Below, in pieces: positions 1-9,540 of a stretch of 64,000 nucleotides of DNA. The number at the start of each line of letters is the position of its first letter. Position 1 is the first letter of the stretch. Origin of the DNA: Bradyrhizobium yuanmingense (GTDB taxonomy: Bacteria; Pseudomonadota; Alphaproteobacteria; Rhizobiales; Xanthobacteraceae); NCBI RefSeq assembly GCF_900094575.1, contig NZ_FMAE01000009.1:186001-250000 (forward strand), written 5' to 3'. Under the pieces are notes generated by a model that saw only the letters and a program-made list of their open reading frames with translations, was not told the origin of the DNA and ran no database searches. Made by a program: the position numbers and the translations under genes.

Positions 1-740
<740 letters not shown>

Positions 741-779
741 AGGCCTTGGCGGGTCGCCCAATGCGCCAGCGCGATAAAC

Positions 780-3083
780 CTAAAACGTCCCGGCCAAAGT
801 GACCCGGAACGCCATCGGCTCGACCGGGTGCAGCACATAATCCATCACGCCGTTCCCGCAGACCGCGGCAGGTGCGGCATTGGCGGCGCAGAGATTGTAG
901 AGCGTATCGGTCTTCAACAGCGAGCCATAGGCATAGGTGATCTGGTTCGCCTTGCTGTTGAAGAGATTGAGCACGTCGAACTGGATGCGCCAGCCGTTCT
1001 CGCTGCGGTAGCCGAGCCGCGCGTTGACGAGGCCGGTCGGCCGCGAGCGGAACGCATTGTCCTCCGTCAACGGGCTGGAGCCGATGTAGCGCCAGCGCGC
1101 GCTGCCGAACCAGCCGGTCTTCTCGCCTAGCGTTATTCCGGCCGATGCCACCACCGCGGGGGCGTTGGGAATGTAGTTGCCGGGCGCATTGCCGATCTGC
1201 GCTTCCGGATAGCCGGCGAGCGAGGCATAGACCGCGGCCTGCTCGCTGTCATAGCCCCGGAAGCGCGCATGCGTCATTGCGAGATCCGCGTCGATGTCGA
1301 TCCAGGACCGTGGCCGGTAGTGGTTGGTCCACTCGAAGCCGTAGCGGCGGCTGGCGCGCGTTGCCGAGGTGTCGCCGGCATCGCCAGCGAACAGGATCTC
1401 GGAATCCTGGTCCAGGATGAAGAGGCTGAGAGAGCTGTCGAGGCCGGGAATGATCCTGCTGCGAACCCCGACCTCCGCGCCTCTGGTGCGCACCAGGAGC
1501 GGCGACGGCGTGAGCCTTGTCGCGGGATCGGTGGGATCCTCCGTCGTGGTCGCACCGCGGGCATCGTTCGAGTGCATGCCGTAGCCGGCGCCGAGGAAGA
1601 ATTCCGTATGATTGAACGGACCAAGCACCATCCTGAATTTCGGGCTGCCGAGCGCGGCATCGGCGCGACCGGAATTTGCGGCGTTGAACAGAGAGGTGAC
1701 GTCGGCGGCGTAATAATCGCCCCGCCAGCCCAACGTCGTCCTGAGCCAGTCGGTCCAGCGCACCGTGTTCTCGGCATAGACCCCGACGCTGCCCTCGCCG
1801 ACCTTGTCGCTGCGGATATTGCCGATGAAGCCGCGCCGGAACGTATTGGTGAGCGCGAGGTCGATCGCATCATAGCGCGATTGCAGACCGAAGGTGGTCT
1901 GCATCGGCAGGCCGGCAAAGGAGCCGTCCAGCGTGCGCGAGACATTGGCGCCCGCCATCAAGCGGTCGTCGTGCTGGTGGAACTGGTCGCCGAGCACGGG
2001 ATCGTCGAGGAAGTAAGTGAAATTGTTGAAGAGGTCGAGCTGGCTCTTCACCAGATAGGCGTTGGCCTTCCATGAACCGATGTCGTCGGTCTGCGCGATG
2101 CGCCCGGACAGCGCAAAGCGGTTGGCATGGCCGCCGTCGCTCGGATCTTCCGAACCATAACGGCCGAGCAGGCCGCTGGTGATGGCGCGCTGCGGCACCT
2201 GGTCGGTCGCATTCCATTGGTTGACGTAGGCCATGCCGGTGAGCGACATGCCGTCGGTCGCGGTGCCCTGGCTATAGCGCACGAGGCCGTTGAGCTTTCG
2301 CAATTTGTCCGGATTGTCCCACGGGCCGTCGTAGGTACCGATCTCGCCGGCCACCAGCAGCGAACCGTCGCCAACCTTCGCGGAATCCATGCCGAGCAGA
2401 CGGCGGTAACCGAAGCTGCCGGCGCTCACCTGCGCCAGCCGCCTTGTGCTGTCGATCAGGCCGATGTGAACGCTTCCGACCGAGGCGAAGTCGCCTTCGT
2501 CGGCGAAGTAAGGTCCCTTGCGCACGTCCATTGCGGCGATGGTTTCCGGGATCAGCCAGTTGAGATCGGCATACCCCTGGCCATGCGCGTGGGTGCGCAT
2601 GTTGACGGGGACGCCGTCGACGATGATCGCCAGATCGGTGCCGTGGTCGAGATTGTACCCGCGCAGGAAATACTGGTTGGCTTTGCCCTCGCCGGAATGC
2701 TGCGTCACGATCAGACCGGGAACGGCTTCGAGCGCCTCGCCCGGCCGTGTGAAAGGGCGCGCGTTGATCTCGTCGCCGGAGACAGTGATCTCGCTGGCCA
2801 TGCCGGCTGCGGCCCTTGGACCCGAGCCGGCACTGCGCGGATCCGACGCCTGCGCCGTCGCGGAAGAGCGGCGACCGGCCGCGGGCGATCTGGCGGCACG
2901 GCGCGATGCGGCCGTCATCTTGCGCCCGGGCGCGGCGCCGCCACTGACCTCAACCGGCGGCAGTTCGCGTGAGGTGTCATTGCTCTGTGCGAAGGCGCGG
3001 CCGTCATCCGCGAGCAGCGCCAGGACCGAGAGTGCCGTCAAAGCGCCGCCGTGACGACCGTGCTCAGGCCGCCTCGGTCGCAT
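780..3083 (-). CDS. TonB-dependent outer-membrane receptor, probably nickel
   Basis: Predicted 767-residue outer-membrane receptor for energised uptake of a metal complex. After the start there is a basic and hydrophobic signal-like segment ending near AFAQS, a TonB-box-like ELPPVEVSG, a low-complexity Ala/Arg linker, a plug domain (PGEALEAVPGLIV, YFLRGYNLDHGTDLAIIVDGVPVN) and a beta-barrel that ends in the usual terminal Phe (LAGTF). I chose ATG 3083 because it lies 20 bases inside the 3' end of the upstream permease gene, giving a coupled pair; a longer frame to 3176 lacks a signal peptide at its head. The nickel assignment is inferred from the NiCoT neighbour and the NikR operator upstream of both, not from the receptor itself. 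A cobalt or other metallophore receptor is the alternative. Confidence 0.85.
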   Translation of the reverse strand: MRPRRPEHGRHGGALTALSVLALLADDGRAFAQSNDTSRELPPVEVSGGAAPGRKMTAASRRAARSPAAGRRSSATAQASDPRSAGSGPRAAAGMASEITVSGDEINARPFTRPGEALEAVPGLIVTQHSGEGKANQYFLRGYNLDHGTDLAIIVDGVPVNMRTHAHGQGYADLNWLIPETIAAMDVRKGPYFADEGDFASVGSVHIGLIDSTRRLAQVSAGSFGYRRLLGMDSAKVGDGSLLVAGEIGTYDGPWDNPDKLRKLNGLVRYSQGTATDGMSLTGMAYVNQWNATDQVPQRAITSGLLGRYGSEDPSDGGHANRFALSGRIAQTDDIGSWKANAYLVKSQLDLFNNFTYFLDDPVLGDQFHQHDDRLMAGANVSRTLDGSFAGLPMQTTFGLQSRYDAIDLALTNTFRRGFIGNIRSDKVGEGSVGVYAENTVRWTDWLRTTLGWRGDYYAADVTSLFNAANSGRADAALGSPKFRMVLGPFNHTEFFLGAGYGMHSNDARGATTTEDPTDPATRLTPSPLLVRTRGAEVGVRSRIIPGLDSSLSLFILDQDSEILFAGDAGDTSATRASRRYGFEWTNHYRPRSWIDIDADLAMTHARFRGYDSEQAAVYASLAGYPEAQIGNAPGNYIPNAPAVVASAGITLGEKTGWFGSARWRYIGSSPLTEDNAFRSRPTGLVNARLGYRSENGWRIQFDVLNLFNSKANQITYAYGSLLKTDTLYNLCAANAAPAAVCGNGVMDYVLHPVEPMAFRVTLAGTF

Positions 3084-4143
3084 CGGTGCATTCCAAAACT
3101 TTCGTGCCGGCGCGGCGAGGCTCGTTTGCGAACATGCGGCGATAGAGCACGACCGAGACGAGCCATGCGACCGCAAACAGCGCGATCACGACAAAGCCGA
3201 CATTGGCAAGCGACTCGTTGAGGTCCTCGATCAGCGCCCATGCGCCGCCGGAGAGACCGAGCCGCTCGCCGATCAGGCCGAGCGCTTCGATCCCGCCGAT
3301 GAACAGTGCAACCGCGACGGAGGCGCCGGTGATCGTGAGATTGTACCAGAGCTTGCGCAAGGGATCGACGAAGGCCCAGCGATAGGCGCTCACCATCAGC
3401 GCGGAATCGGCAGTGTCGACCAGCGCCATGCCTGCAGCGAACAGCGCGGGGAAAACCAGCACATCGGCGAGCGAGGCGCCGCGCGCGGCTTCGCTGGCGG
3501 AGATGCTGAGCAGGCTGATCTCCGTCGCGGTGTCGAAGCCGAGGCCGAACAGGAAGCCGAGCGGGTACATGTGCCAGGGCTTCGTCACCAGGCGGAACAT
3601 CGGGCCGAGCAGCCGGGCCAGAATACCGCGGCTGGCAAGCAGCGCATCGAGTTGCGCAGCATCGTGAACGCCCTGCTCCCGCGCCGCGCGAAACGTCCGC
3701 CACAGGCCGACGAAAATGACGAGGTTGATCGCGGCAACCGCAAGCAGGAACAGGGCCGAGACTGAGGTGCCGATGAGACCGCCGATCTCCTTGAGCAGGC
3801 TGTCGCCGCCGAGGCTCACGACGCCCAGTGCCAGCAGCATGGTCGCCACCACGACGACGGTGGAATGGCCGAGCGCGAAATAGAGGCCGACGCTGCGCGG
3901 CGTCTCGGCGCCGTGCATCAGCTTGCGCACGACGTTGTCGATCGCGGCAATGTGATCGGCATCGACGGCATGACGCAGGCCGAACACCCAGGCCAGCAAG
4001 GCCGTCGCCATCACCGTCGGCCGGTCGCCGAACAGCGTGAAGGCCCAGGCCCATGCGGCGATGTTGGCGGCGACGAGCCCGCCAAGCAGCGCCACCGTTC
4101 CGGGCTCGACCGCCCGCAAAGTCCGCATCGCTGCTCGTTCCAT
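3064..4143 (-). CDS. NiCoT-family nickel/cobalt permease (HoxN/NixA type)
   Basis: Inner-membrane high-affinity Ni(II)/Co(II) permease of 359 residues, a usual length. It carries the family signature RHAVDADHIAAIDN (HX4DH, His58, Asp63, His64), the second motif LGHSTVVVV near residue 91 and the third, LGFDTATEI. Several hydrophobic helices are evident. The start at 4143 has a GGGCGAG stretch just upstream; a second ATG five codons in (4128) also has a purine-rich lead, so either is possible. It is first in a two-gene unit with the TonB receptor (20-base overlap). A perfect NikR-type operator sits only 16 bases before the start codon, pointing to nickel-dependent repression and nickel as the substrate. 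Confidence 0.93.
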   Translation of the reverse strand: MERAAMRTLRAVEPGTVALLGGLVAANIAAWAWAFTLFGDRPTVMATALLAWVFGLRHAVDADHIAAIDNVVRKLMHGAETPRSVGLYFALGHSTVVVVATMLLALGVVSLGGDSLLKEIGGLIGTSVSALFLLAVAAINLVIFVGLWRTFRAAREQGVHDAAQLDALLASRGILARLLGPMFRLVTKPWHMYPLGFLFGLGFDTATEISLLSISASEAARGASLADVLVFPALFAAGMALVDTADSALMVSAYRWAFVDPLRKLWYNLTITGASVAVALFIGGIEALGLIGERLGLSGGAWALIEDLNESLANVGFVVIALFAVAWLVSVVLYRRMFANEPRRAGTKVLECTDATEAA

Positions 4144-4158
4144 TCGCTCGCCCTTACA

Positions 4159-4186
4159 GTATGACGTTTATCAAAATTTCTCATAC
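4159..4186. promoter_or_regulatory. NikR operator (GTATGA-N16-TCATAC)
   Basis: GTATGA at 4159-4164 and TCATAC at 4181-4186 are separated by exactly 16 bases. This is the half-site sequence and spacing described for the nickel repressor NikR in Escherichia coli. The site lies directly upstream of the NiCoT permease and its coupled TonB receptor, so it would overlap their promoter. No nikR gene is in the window. Confidence 0.85.
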
Positions 4187-4251
4187 TGGCAAGAGCAAGA
4201 GCCGGACCAGTTTCGGTCTGCCCCCTGACGAGCCGACGGAATGCGAGCCAA

Positions 4252-4404
4252 ATGGCGGGCCTGATGGAGGAATTCCGCGTCAGCGGGATCACCGCGCCGA
4301 TGCGGGATGGGCGCTCGCATTGGCAAGCAGATATCCAGTTTGACGCCGAAGTTGACGGTCGTCAGGGGGAGCTCGACCCACGCAACTGGAACCCGTTGCT
4401 GTGA
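4252..4404 (+). CDS. small ORF of unknown function, 50 residues
   Basis: An open frame of 50 codons from ATG 4252 to TGA 4402-4404 in the gap between the nickel operon and the next small gene. The product begins MAGLMEEFRVSGITAPMRDG and ends in ELDPRNWNPLL; it is acidic and has no signal peptide or membrane segment. No clear ribosome-binding site precedes it. The frame is open further upstream without another ATG close by. I do not recognise a family. It could be a chance ORF. Confidence 0.25.
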   Translation: MAGLMEEFRVSGITAPMRDGRSHWQADIQFDAEVDGRQGELDPRNWNPLL

Positions 4405-4476
4405 AGCCGCTCACATCCGATTCGACGATCCCGATGTATTCATCGTGCCGGGTGGAGATGGCAGACGGAGACGCGC

Positions 4477-4677
4477 ATGAAACTCCTCATGCTCTCGCTA
4501 ATCGCAGCCATGCTTCTCGCCGGTGCGGCCAATAGCGTGTTCAGGCCGCATCCAGTGCCTCATTTCGGTCAGCCCGGCATGGCGTCCATTCAAGATATGC
4601 AGACGGGACGGGCCGACAAGCTTCCCGAGCAGGAGCTGCAGGACCGCTCCGTCTTGTTTGCGAAAGAGCTGCGGTAG
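4477..4677 (+). CDS. small secreted protein of unknown function, 66 residues
   Basis: Begins with a clear signal peptide (MKLLMLSLIAAMLLAGAANS) and continues with a short polar mature part (PHFGQPGMASIQDMQ, then DKLPEQELQDRSVLFAKELR). GGAG lies about six bases before the ATG, a good ribosome-binding site. It ends 15 bases from the stop of the convergent formate dehydrogenase gamma gene. I do not recognise a characterised family; the tail with its conserved-looking KLPEQELQDRS suggests a real short exported protein. Confidence 0.55.
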   Translation: MKLLMLSLIAAMLLAGAANSVFRPHPVPHFGQPGMASIQDMQTGRADKLPEQELQDRSVLFAKELR

Positions 4678-4692
4678 GCCGGCAGGCTCGCT

Positions 4693-5694
4693 TTATTCGG
4701 CCGCTGCGGTCGCAGGTTGCCGCTGCCCATCGTTCGGTCCCGTTCGCGCCATCTGCTCGTCGAGCCAGAGGCTGTGGTGCTCGCGCGCCCAGTTGACGTC
4801 GACTTCGCCCGAGCCCATGGCGGCGAACGCACCTTCCATGCCGATGGTGCCGATATAGATGTGCCCGATCATCGCCGCGACGAACAGGACCGCCACAATG
4901 GAGTGGACGATCTGGGCCATCTGCATGCTTTCGATACCCGTGCCGTAGAACGGGAACATCAGCGCATAGCCGCTCGCCGCGACGAGCCCACCACCGATCA
5001 CGACGATCCAGTAGATCATCTTCTGGCCGCCATTGAAGCGATTGGCCGGTGGATGGTCATGCCCGATCAGGCCGCCACCCCGCTTGGCCCATTCGATATC
5101 CACCTTATTGGGGATATTGCCGCCGATCCACATCAGGAAGATCAGCACGACCCCCAGCGTGAACGGGAAGCTCAGATAATTGTGGGCGTATTTGGCCCAT
5201 TGCGACCATTCGGAAAAGGCCTCGAAACCGATCAGCGGCAATAGCAGTTGCCGGCCAAAGGTGACGTTGAGGCCGGAGATCGCCAGGATGATGAAGCAGG
5301 TTGCCGTCATCCAGTGCACGAAACGTTCGAAACCGTTGAAGCGCACGATGGTGCGGCCCGAGTGGCCGCTTTCCAGCCGAACCATGCCGCGGGTGAGATA
5401 GAAGATCATGATCAGGGCGATCATGCCGATGATGGCAACGCCGCCGATCCAGGGCAGCGTCACCATGCGGAATTCCCGCCATTCCCGCCCCTGCGGCTGC
5501 TCGAGAACGCCGGACCGCTGATCCGGAATGCTGACACGCCCTTGAATCCGGTTCAGCTCCTGCAGAAGCTGCTGCTCCTTGACCGAGCTTGCAGTCGGAT
5601 TGACCTGCTGAGCACTCGCAGGCGCCGCCATCGCCAAGAGAAGCAGCGTGCAAACGCCGAACGCCAGGCGAATGAACCTTCCAAATGACGCCAT
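4693..5694 (-). CDS. formate dehydrogenase gamma subunit, cytochrome b
   Basis: A 333-residue membrane subunit that would carry electrons from the periplasmic alpha/beta pair to quinone. It starts with a signal-like hydrophobic stretch ending APASAQQ, then a periplasmic segment, then about four membrane helices with histidines suited to haem b (for example FERFVHWMTATC, YAHNYLSF, IVHSIVAVLF, MIGHIYIGTIG). ATG 5694 is chosen because GGGGAGGA lies a few bases upstream; the frame extends to 5790 but without such a site. It is last in the alpha-beta-gamma order, 40 bases after the beta gene. Longer than E. coli FdnI because of the N-terminal extension. Confidence 0.92.
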   Translation of the reverse strand: MASFGRFIRLAFGVCTLLLLAMAAPASAQQVNPTASSVKEQQLLQELNRIQGRVSIPDQRSGVLEQPQGREWREFRMVTLPWIGGVAIIGMIALIMIFYLTRGMVRLESGHSGRTIVRFNGFERFVHWMTATCFIILAISGLNVTFGRQLLLPLIGFEAFSEWSQWAKYAHNYLSFPFTLGVVLIFLMWIGGNIPNKVDIEWAKRGGGLIGHDHPPANRFNGGQKMIYWIVVIGGGLVAASGYALMFPFYGTGIESMQMAQIVHSIVAVLFVAAMIGHIYIGTIGMEGAFAAMGSGEVDVNWAREHHSLWLDEQMARTGPNDGQRQPATAAAE

Positions 5695-5734
5695 CACGTC
5701 CTCCCCGGTATTTGCGCGCCCTTCTGTTGCCACC

Positions 5735-6331
5735 TCAGGACTCGATCGCCTCGCGATAAGCGGTCTTCCAGCCCCATGCACCCGAGCCATAGCCGCGCTT
5801 CATGACGCGCTCCTTGTAGATCTGCGCGATGATCTCGCCGTCGCCCGCAAGCAAGGATTTGGTCGAGCACATTTCCGCGCAGAGCGGCAGCTTGCCTTCG
5901 GCCAGCCGGTTCGCACCGTATTTCGCGTATTCCTCCTTGCTGCCGTCGGCCTCCGGGCCGCCGGCGCAATAGGTGCATTTGTCCATCTTGCCGCGGGAGC
6001 CGAAGTTTCCGACCTTTGGATATTGCGGCGCGCCGAACGGACAGGCGTAGAAGCAATAGCCGCAGCCGATGCAGAGGTCCTTGGAGTGCAGCACCACGGC
6101 ATCGGCCGTGGTGTAGAAGCAGTTCACCGGACAGACCGCCGCGCAGGGCGCGTCCGTGCAGTGCATGCAGGCCATCGAGATCGAGCGCTCGCCCGGCTTG
6201 CCGTCGTTGATGGTGACGACACGCCGCCGGTTGATGCCCCAGGGCACCTCGTGCTCGTTCTTGCAGGCGGTGACGCAGGCGTTGCACTCGATGCAGCGAT
6301 CAGCGTCGCAGAGAAATTTCATCCGAGCCAT
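5735..6331 (-). CDS. fdh3B: formate dehydrogenase beta subunit, 4 x [4Fe-4S]
   Basis: A 198-residue ferredoxin-type subunit that would relay electrons from the catalytic subunit to the cytochrome b. Sixteen cysteines form four cluster sites: CIECNACVTAC (13-23), CMHCTDAPCAAVC (55-67), CIGCGYCFYAC (87-97), and CTYC (119-122) with C151/C155. It is about 100 residues shorter than E. coli FdnH and lacks the C-terminal membrane anchor, matching the shorter FDH3-type beta subunits. AGGAG lies seven bases before ATG 6331. It follows the alpha gene by 13 bases. The symbol is given by similarity of type, from memory. Confidence 0.93.
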   Translation of the reverse strand: MARMKFLCDADRCIECNACVTACKNEHEVPWGINRRRVVTINDGKPGERSISMACMHCTDAPCAAVCPVNCFYTTADAVVLHSKDLCIGCGYCFYACPFGAPQYPKVGNFGSRGKMDKCTYCAGGPEADGSKEEYAKYGANRLAEGKLPLCAEMCSTKSLLAGDGEIIAQIYKERVMKRGYGSGAWGWKTAYREAIES

Positions 6332-6344
6332 GTGCGTGCTCCTC

Positions 6345-9287
6345 TCAGGCTGCGACGATCTGACAAAGCGTGACCTTCGGCTCCTGCATGCCGGTTGCAG
6401 GATCGTAGCCGTAGCTCGTGATCGTGTTGGCGCTCTCGCCCAGCACGATCGGATCGGTGCCGGCAGGATAGTTCTTGCGCAGGTCGTTACCGCCGAGCCA
6501 GCCGCCGAAATGGAACGGCATCCAGGCGACGCCCTTGCCGACGCGTTCGGTCACCATCGCCTTCATCTTGGCCCGCGAGTTGTTCTCAGCGCCGCTCACC
6601 CAGACCCAGCCGCCGTCCTTGATGCCGCGATCGGCGGCATCAGCCGGGCTGATCTCGATGAACATGTCCTGTTGCAATTCGGCGAGCCACGGATTTGTGC
6701 GGGTTTCCTCGCCGCCGCCTTCGTATTCGACGAGACGTCCGGAGGAGAGGATCAGCGGGAACTGCTTGGCGATCCCCTTCTCCACCGCCGCCTTCTGCAC
6801 CGAGAAGCCGATGTTGGGCAGACGGAACTGCTTGGCATCGGGCAAGGTCGGATACTTCTCGACGAGGTCGACGCGCGGCGTGTAGATCGGCTCGCGGTGC
6901 ACCGGGATCGGATCCGGTAGACCGAACGCATTCATGCGCGCCTTGCCGTTGCCGAAGGGCACGCAGCCATGCTTCAGCGCGACGCGCTGGATGCCGCCGG
7001 AGAGGTCGAGCGCCCAGGACACCGCATCCGGATTGGCCGGGTTGACCCGCTGGATGGTCGCCATCTCGGCCTCGGTGAGATCCGTGTCCCAACCGAGCTT
7101 CTTCAGGCTCGCCAGCGTGAACTCGGGATAGCCGTCCTCGATCTCCGATCCCTTGGAGAAGGACTTGTCGGCGAGCAGGCTCACCTTCCGCGTCGTGCCG
7201 TCGGGCAGCTTCTCCTCGCGCTCGATGCCGAAGCGCGGACGGAATGCGCCGCCGCCGTCCATGACGTGCAGATTGTTGTTGTAGAGCAGCGGCGAGCCGG
7301 GATGCTTCACCTCGGGCGAGCCCCAGCACGGCCAAGGCAGGCCATAATAATCGCCGCCGACTTCCGGATCGTCCTTGGGGGCGCGCATCGTCACCAGGTC
7401 GAACTTGTGCTGGTTCTTCATGTGCGCCTTGATGCGCTCCGGCGACTGGCCGCAATAACCGGTCGACCAGCTTCCACGGTTGATCTCGCGCAGCACGTCC
7501 TCGGGGACCGGAAGGTTGTTCTCGACCTTGATGTTCTTGAACATCTTGTCGGCGAAGCCGAACTTCTTCGCCAGCAGATAGATGATCTCGAGGTCGTCCT
7601 TGGATTCGAAGATCGGCTTGACGATCTGCTCGCCCCATTGCATCGAGCGGTTGGAGGCGACGCGCGATCCCGCGCATTCGAACTGCGTCGCCACGGGCAG
7701 GATATAGACGCCGTCCTTGCGTCCGGCCTCGACCGCCAGAGACGCCCAGGTGGTCGGGTGCGGATCGGCGATCACCAGCAGCTCCAGCGCCTTCAGGCCC
7801 TTCAGCGATTCGGGAATGCGCGTGATGCTGTTGCTGGCGTGGCCTTGCACGAACACGGCCTTGACGTTGTCCTTCTGTGCGACGTCGGCCTTCGGCAACA
7901 GCGCGGCATCGAACCAGCGCGTCAGCGGGATGCCTGGCGTCTCCATCTGCTTCTTCTCGTCGAAGCGCGAGACGAGATAGTCGTAGTCGACCTCCCAGAC
8001 CCGGGACCAGTGCTTCCAGGCGCCCTCCGCGAGGCCGTAATAGAACGGCAACGTCACGATATCGAGGCCGACATCGGTCGCGCCTTGCACGTTGTCATGG
8101 CCGCGAAGGATGTTGGCGCCGGCCCCGGCCTTGCCGACGTTGCCCGTCATCAGCAGCGCGATGCAGCTCGCCCGCACGTTGGCGGTGCCGACCGTGTGCT
8201 GGGTCTGGCCCATGCACCAGATGATGGTCGCGGGCTTGACCGTCGCGAACGTCTTGGCGACACGCTCGAGCTGCGCGGCGGGCACACCGGTGACGCGCTC
8301 GACCTCCTGCGGATTCCATTTCTCGACCTCCTTGCGCAGGTCGTCGAAGCCGTAGACGCGCTGGGCGATGAATTCCTTGTCCTCCCAGCCGTTCTTCAGG
8401 ATGTGCCACATCATGCCGTAGAGCACGGGAATGTCGGTGCCGGGACGGATGCGGACATATTCGGTGGCATGTGCCGCGGTGCGGGTCAGGCGCGGATCGA
8501 AGACGATGAAATTCGCCTTGTTGAGCTCCTTGGATTCGAGCAGGTGCTGCATGCTGACCGGATGCGCTTCCGCCGCGTTGCTGCCGATAAACAGCATCGT
8601 CTTGGAGTTGCGCATGTCGTTGATGCTGTTCGTCATCGCGCCGTAGCCCCAGGTATTGGCGACGCCGGTGACGGTGGTGGAGTGGCAGATCCGCGCCTGG
8701 TGATCGGTGTTGTTGGTGCCCCAGAACGCGCCCAACTTGCGGAACAGGTAGGCTCCTTCGTTGGTCATCTTGGCCGAGCCGAGCCAATAGACCGAATCGC
8801 TGCCCGACTTCTCGCGAACCTGCAGCAGCTTGTCGCCGATCTCGTTCACCGCCGTGTCCCACGACACGCGCGTCCACTGCCCGTTCACCAGCTTCATCGG
8901 ATAGCGCAGGCGGCGATCGCTGTGCACGAGCTCGCGCACCGAGGCGCCCTTGGCGCAATGCGAGCCACGGTTGATCGGCGAATCCCAGCTCGGTTCCTGC
9001 CCGATCCAGACTCCGTTGAGGACTTCCGCCGTCACCGTGCAGCCCACGGCACAATGCGTGCAGATGCTCTTCTTGACGGTGGCGCCGGCCGCGAGCGGGC
9101 CGGCGGCGGCCGCCTCCGCCTTTCGCACGTTGCCCACCGGCATGGCCCCGAGCGCGGCGAGCGCGCCGCCGGCCAAACCGGATTTGCGCAGGAATGTGCG
9201 GCGATCAAGTCCCCCGCCCTGCCCCGCAAGGGATTCGGCGACGGAACCGCGGCGATCGGAACGCTGGTGTGTTCGCTTGATAAGCAC
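6345..9287 (-). CDS. formate dehydrogenase alpha subunit, molybdopterin, Tat-exported, Cys type
   Basis: Catalytic subunit of 980 residues that oxidises formate to CO2 at a molybdenum or tungsten bis-MGD centre. The N-terminus carries a twin-arginine signal (DRRTFLRKSG, Arg29-Arg30) followed by a hydrophobic stretch, so it is expected in the periplasm. A [4Fe-4S] site is formed by Cys76, Cys79, Cys83 and Cys111. The active-site segment HQARICHSTTV has Cys201 where many homologues have selenocysteine, followed by the conserved His202. Other DMSO-reductase-family stretches are visible (GNVGKAGAGANILRGHDNVQG). The start is GTG 9287 with AGGGAGG just upstream. It lies 14 bases after the small Tat gene and is part of the same unit. 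Confidence 0.95.
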   Translation of the reverse strand: MLIKRTHQRSDRRGSVAESLAGQGGGLDRRTFLRKSGLAGGALAALGAMPVGNVRKAEAAAAGPLAAGATVKKSICTHCAVGCTVTAEVLNGVWIGQEPSWDSPINRGSHCAKGASVRELVHSDRRLRYPMKLVNGQWTRVSWDTAVNEIGDKLLQVREKSGSDSVYWLGSAKMTNEGAYLFRKLGAFWGTNNTDHQARICHSTTVTGVANTWGYGAMTNSINDMRNSKTMLFIGSNAAEAHPVSMQHLLESKELNKANFIVFDPRLTRTAAHATEYVRIRPGTDIPVLYGMMWHILKNGWEDKEFIAQRVYGFDDLRKEVEKWNPQEVERVTGVPAAQLERVAKTFATVKPATIIWCMGQTQHTVGTANVRASCIALLMTGNVGKAGAGANILRGHDNVQGATDVGLDIVTLPFYYGLAEGAWKHWSRVWEVDYDYLVSRFDEKKQMETPGIPLTRWFDAALLPKADVAQKDNVKAVFVQGHASNSITRIPESLKGLKALELLVIADPHPTTWASLAVEAGRKDGVYILPVATQFECAGSRVASNRSMQWGEQIVKPIFESKDDLEIIYLLAKKFGFADKMFKNIKVENNLPVPEDVLREINRGSWSTGYCGQSPERIKAHMKNQHKFDLVTMRAPKDDPEVGGDYYGLPWPCWGSPEVKHPGSPLLYNNNLHVMDGGGAFRPRFGIEREEKLPDGTTRKVSLLADKSFSKGSEIEDGYPEFTLASLKKLGWDTDLTEAEMATIQRVNPANPDAVSWALDLSGGIQRVALKHGCVPFGNGKARMNAFGLPDPIPVHREPIYTPRVDLVEKYPTLPDAKQFRLPNIGFSVQKAAVEKGIAKQFPLILSSGRLVEYEGGGEETRTNPWLAELQQDMFIEISPADAADRGIKDGGWVWVSGAENNSRAKMKAMVTERVGKGVAWMPFHFGGWLGGNDLRKNYPAGTDPIVLGESANTITSYGYDPATGMQEPKVTLCQIVAA

Positions 9288-9301
9288 GGGCAGCCTCCCT
9301 C

Positions 9302-9511
9302 TCAGGCCGGATAACGATTGACGCGGTAGAACGTCTTCACGTGATCGGATTCCTTGTAGCGCGCCTTGCGCTTCTCATCGTTGGTTTCACTGTCGGCCTG
9401 GGCGGACCCGACCAACGGTGTTGCAAGGGCCGCGCCGGCACCGGCGGTACCCAAGCCGACCTTGCGCAGGAAATCGCGGCGTCCGACCTTTGATTTCGTC
9501 TCGTCACTCAT
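9302..9511 (-). CDS. formate dehydrogenase region Tat-signal small protein
   Basis: A 69-residue protein consisting almost entirely of a twin-arginine signal (VGRRDFLRKVGLGTAG) plus a short charged tail (RYKESDHVKTFYRVNRYPA). Proteins of this shape directly precede formate dehydrogenase alpha genes in many proteobacteria and are catalogued as formate dehydrogenase region Tat targets; their job is not known, an accessory role in export or assembly being the usual guess. ATG 9511 is chosen for its GGGAGAG site; the frame is open to 9751, overlapping the chaperone gene, without sense. Spacing to alpha is 14 bases. Confidence 0.8.
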   Translation of the reverse strand: MSDETKSKVGRRDFLRKVGLGTAGAGAALATPLVGSAQADSETNDEKRKARYKESDHVKTFYRVNRYPA

Positions 9512-9540
9512 CGCATCTCTCCCGGACCGAAGCGCCTCGG

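Noticed and set aside
6969..9314. Plus-strand open frame of 781 codons opposite the formate dehydrogenase alpha gene
   Set aside because: It has no recognisable domain, is rich in Arg/His/Asp in the way of GC-rich antisense frames, and lies fully opposite an unmistakable molybdoenzyme gene.
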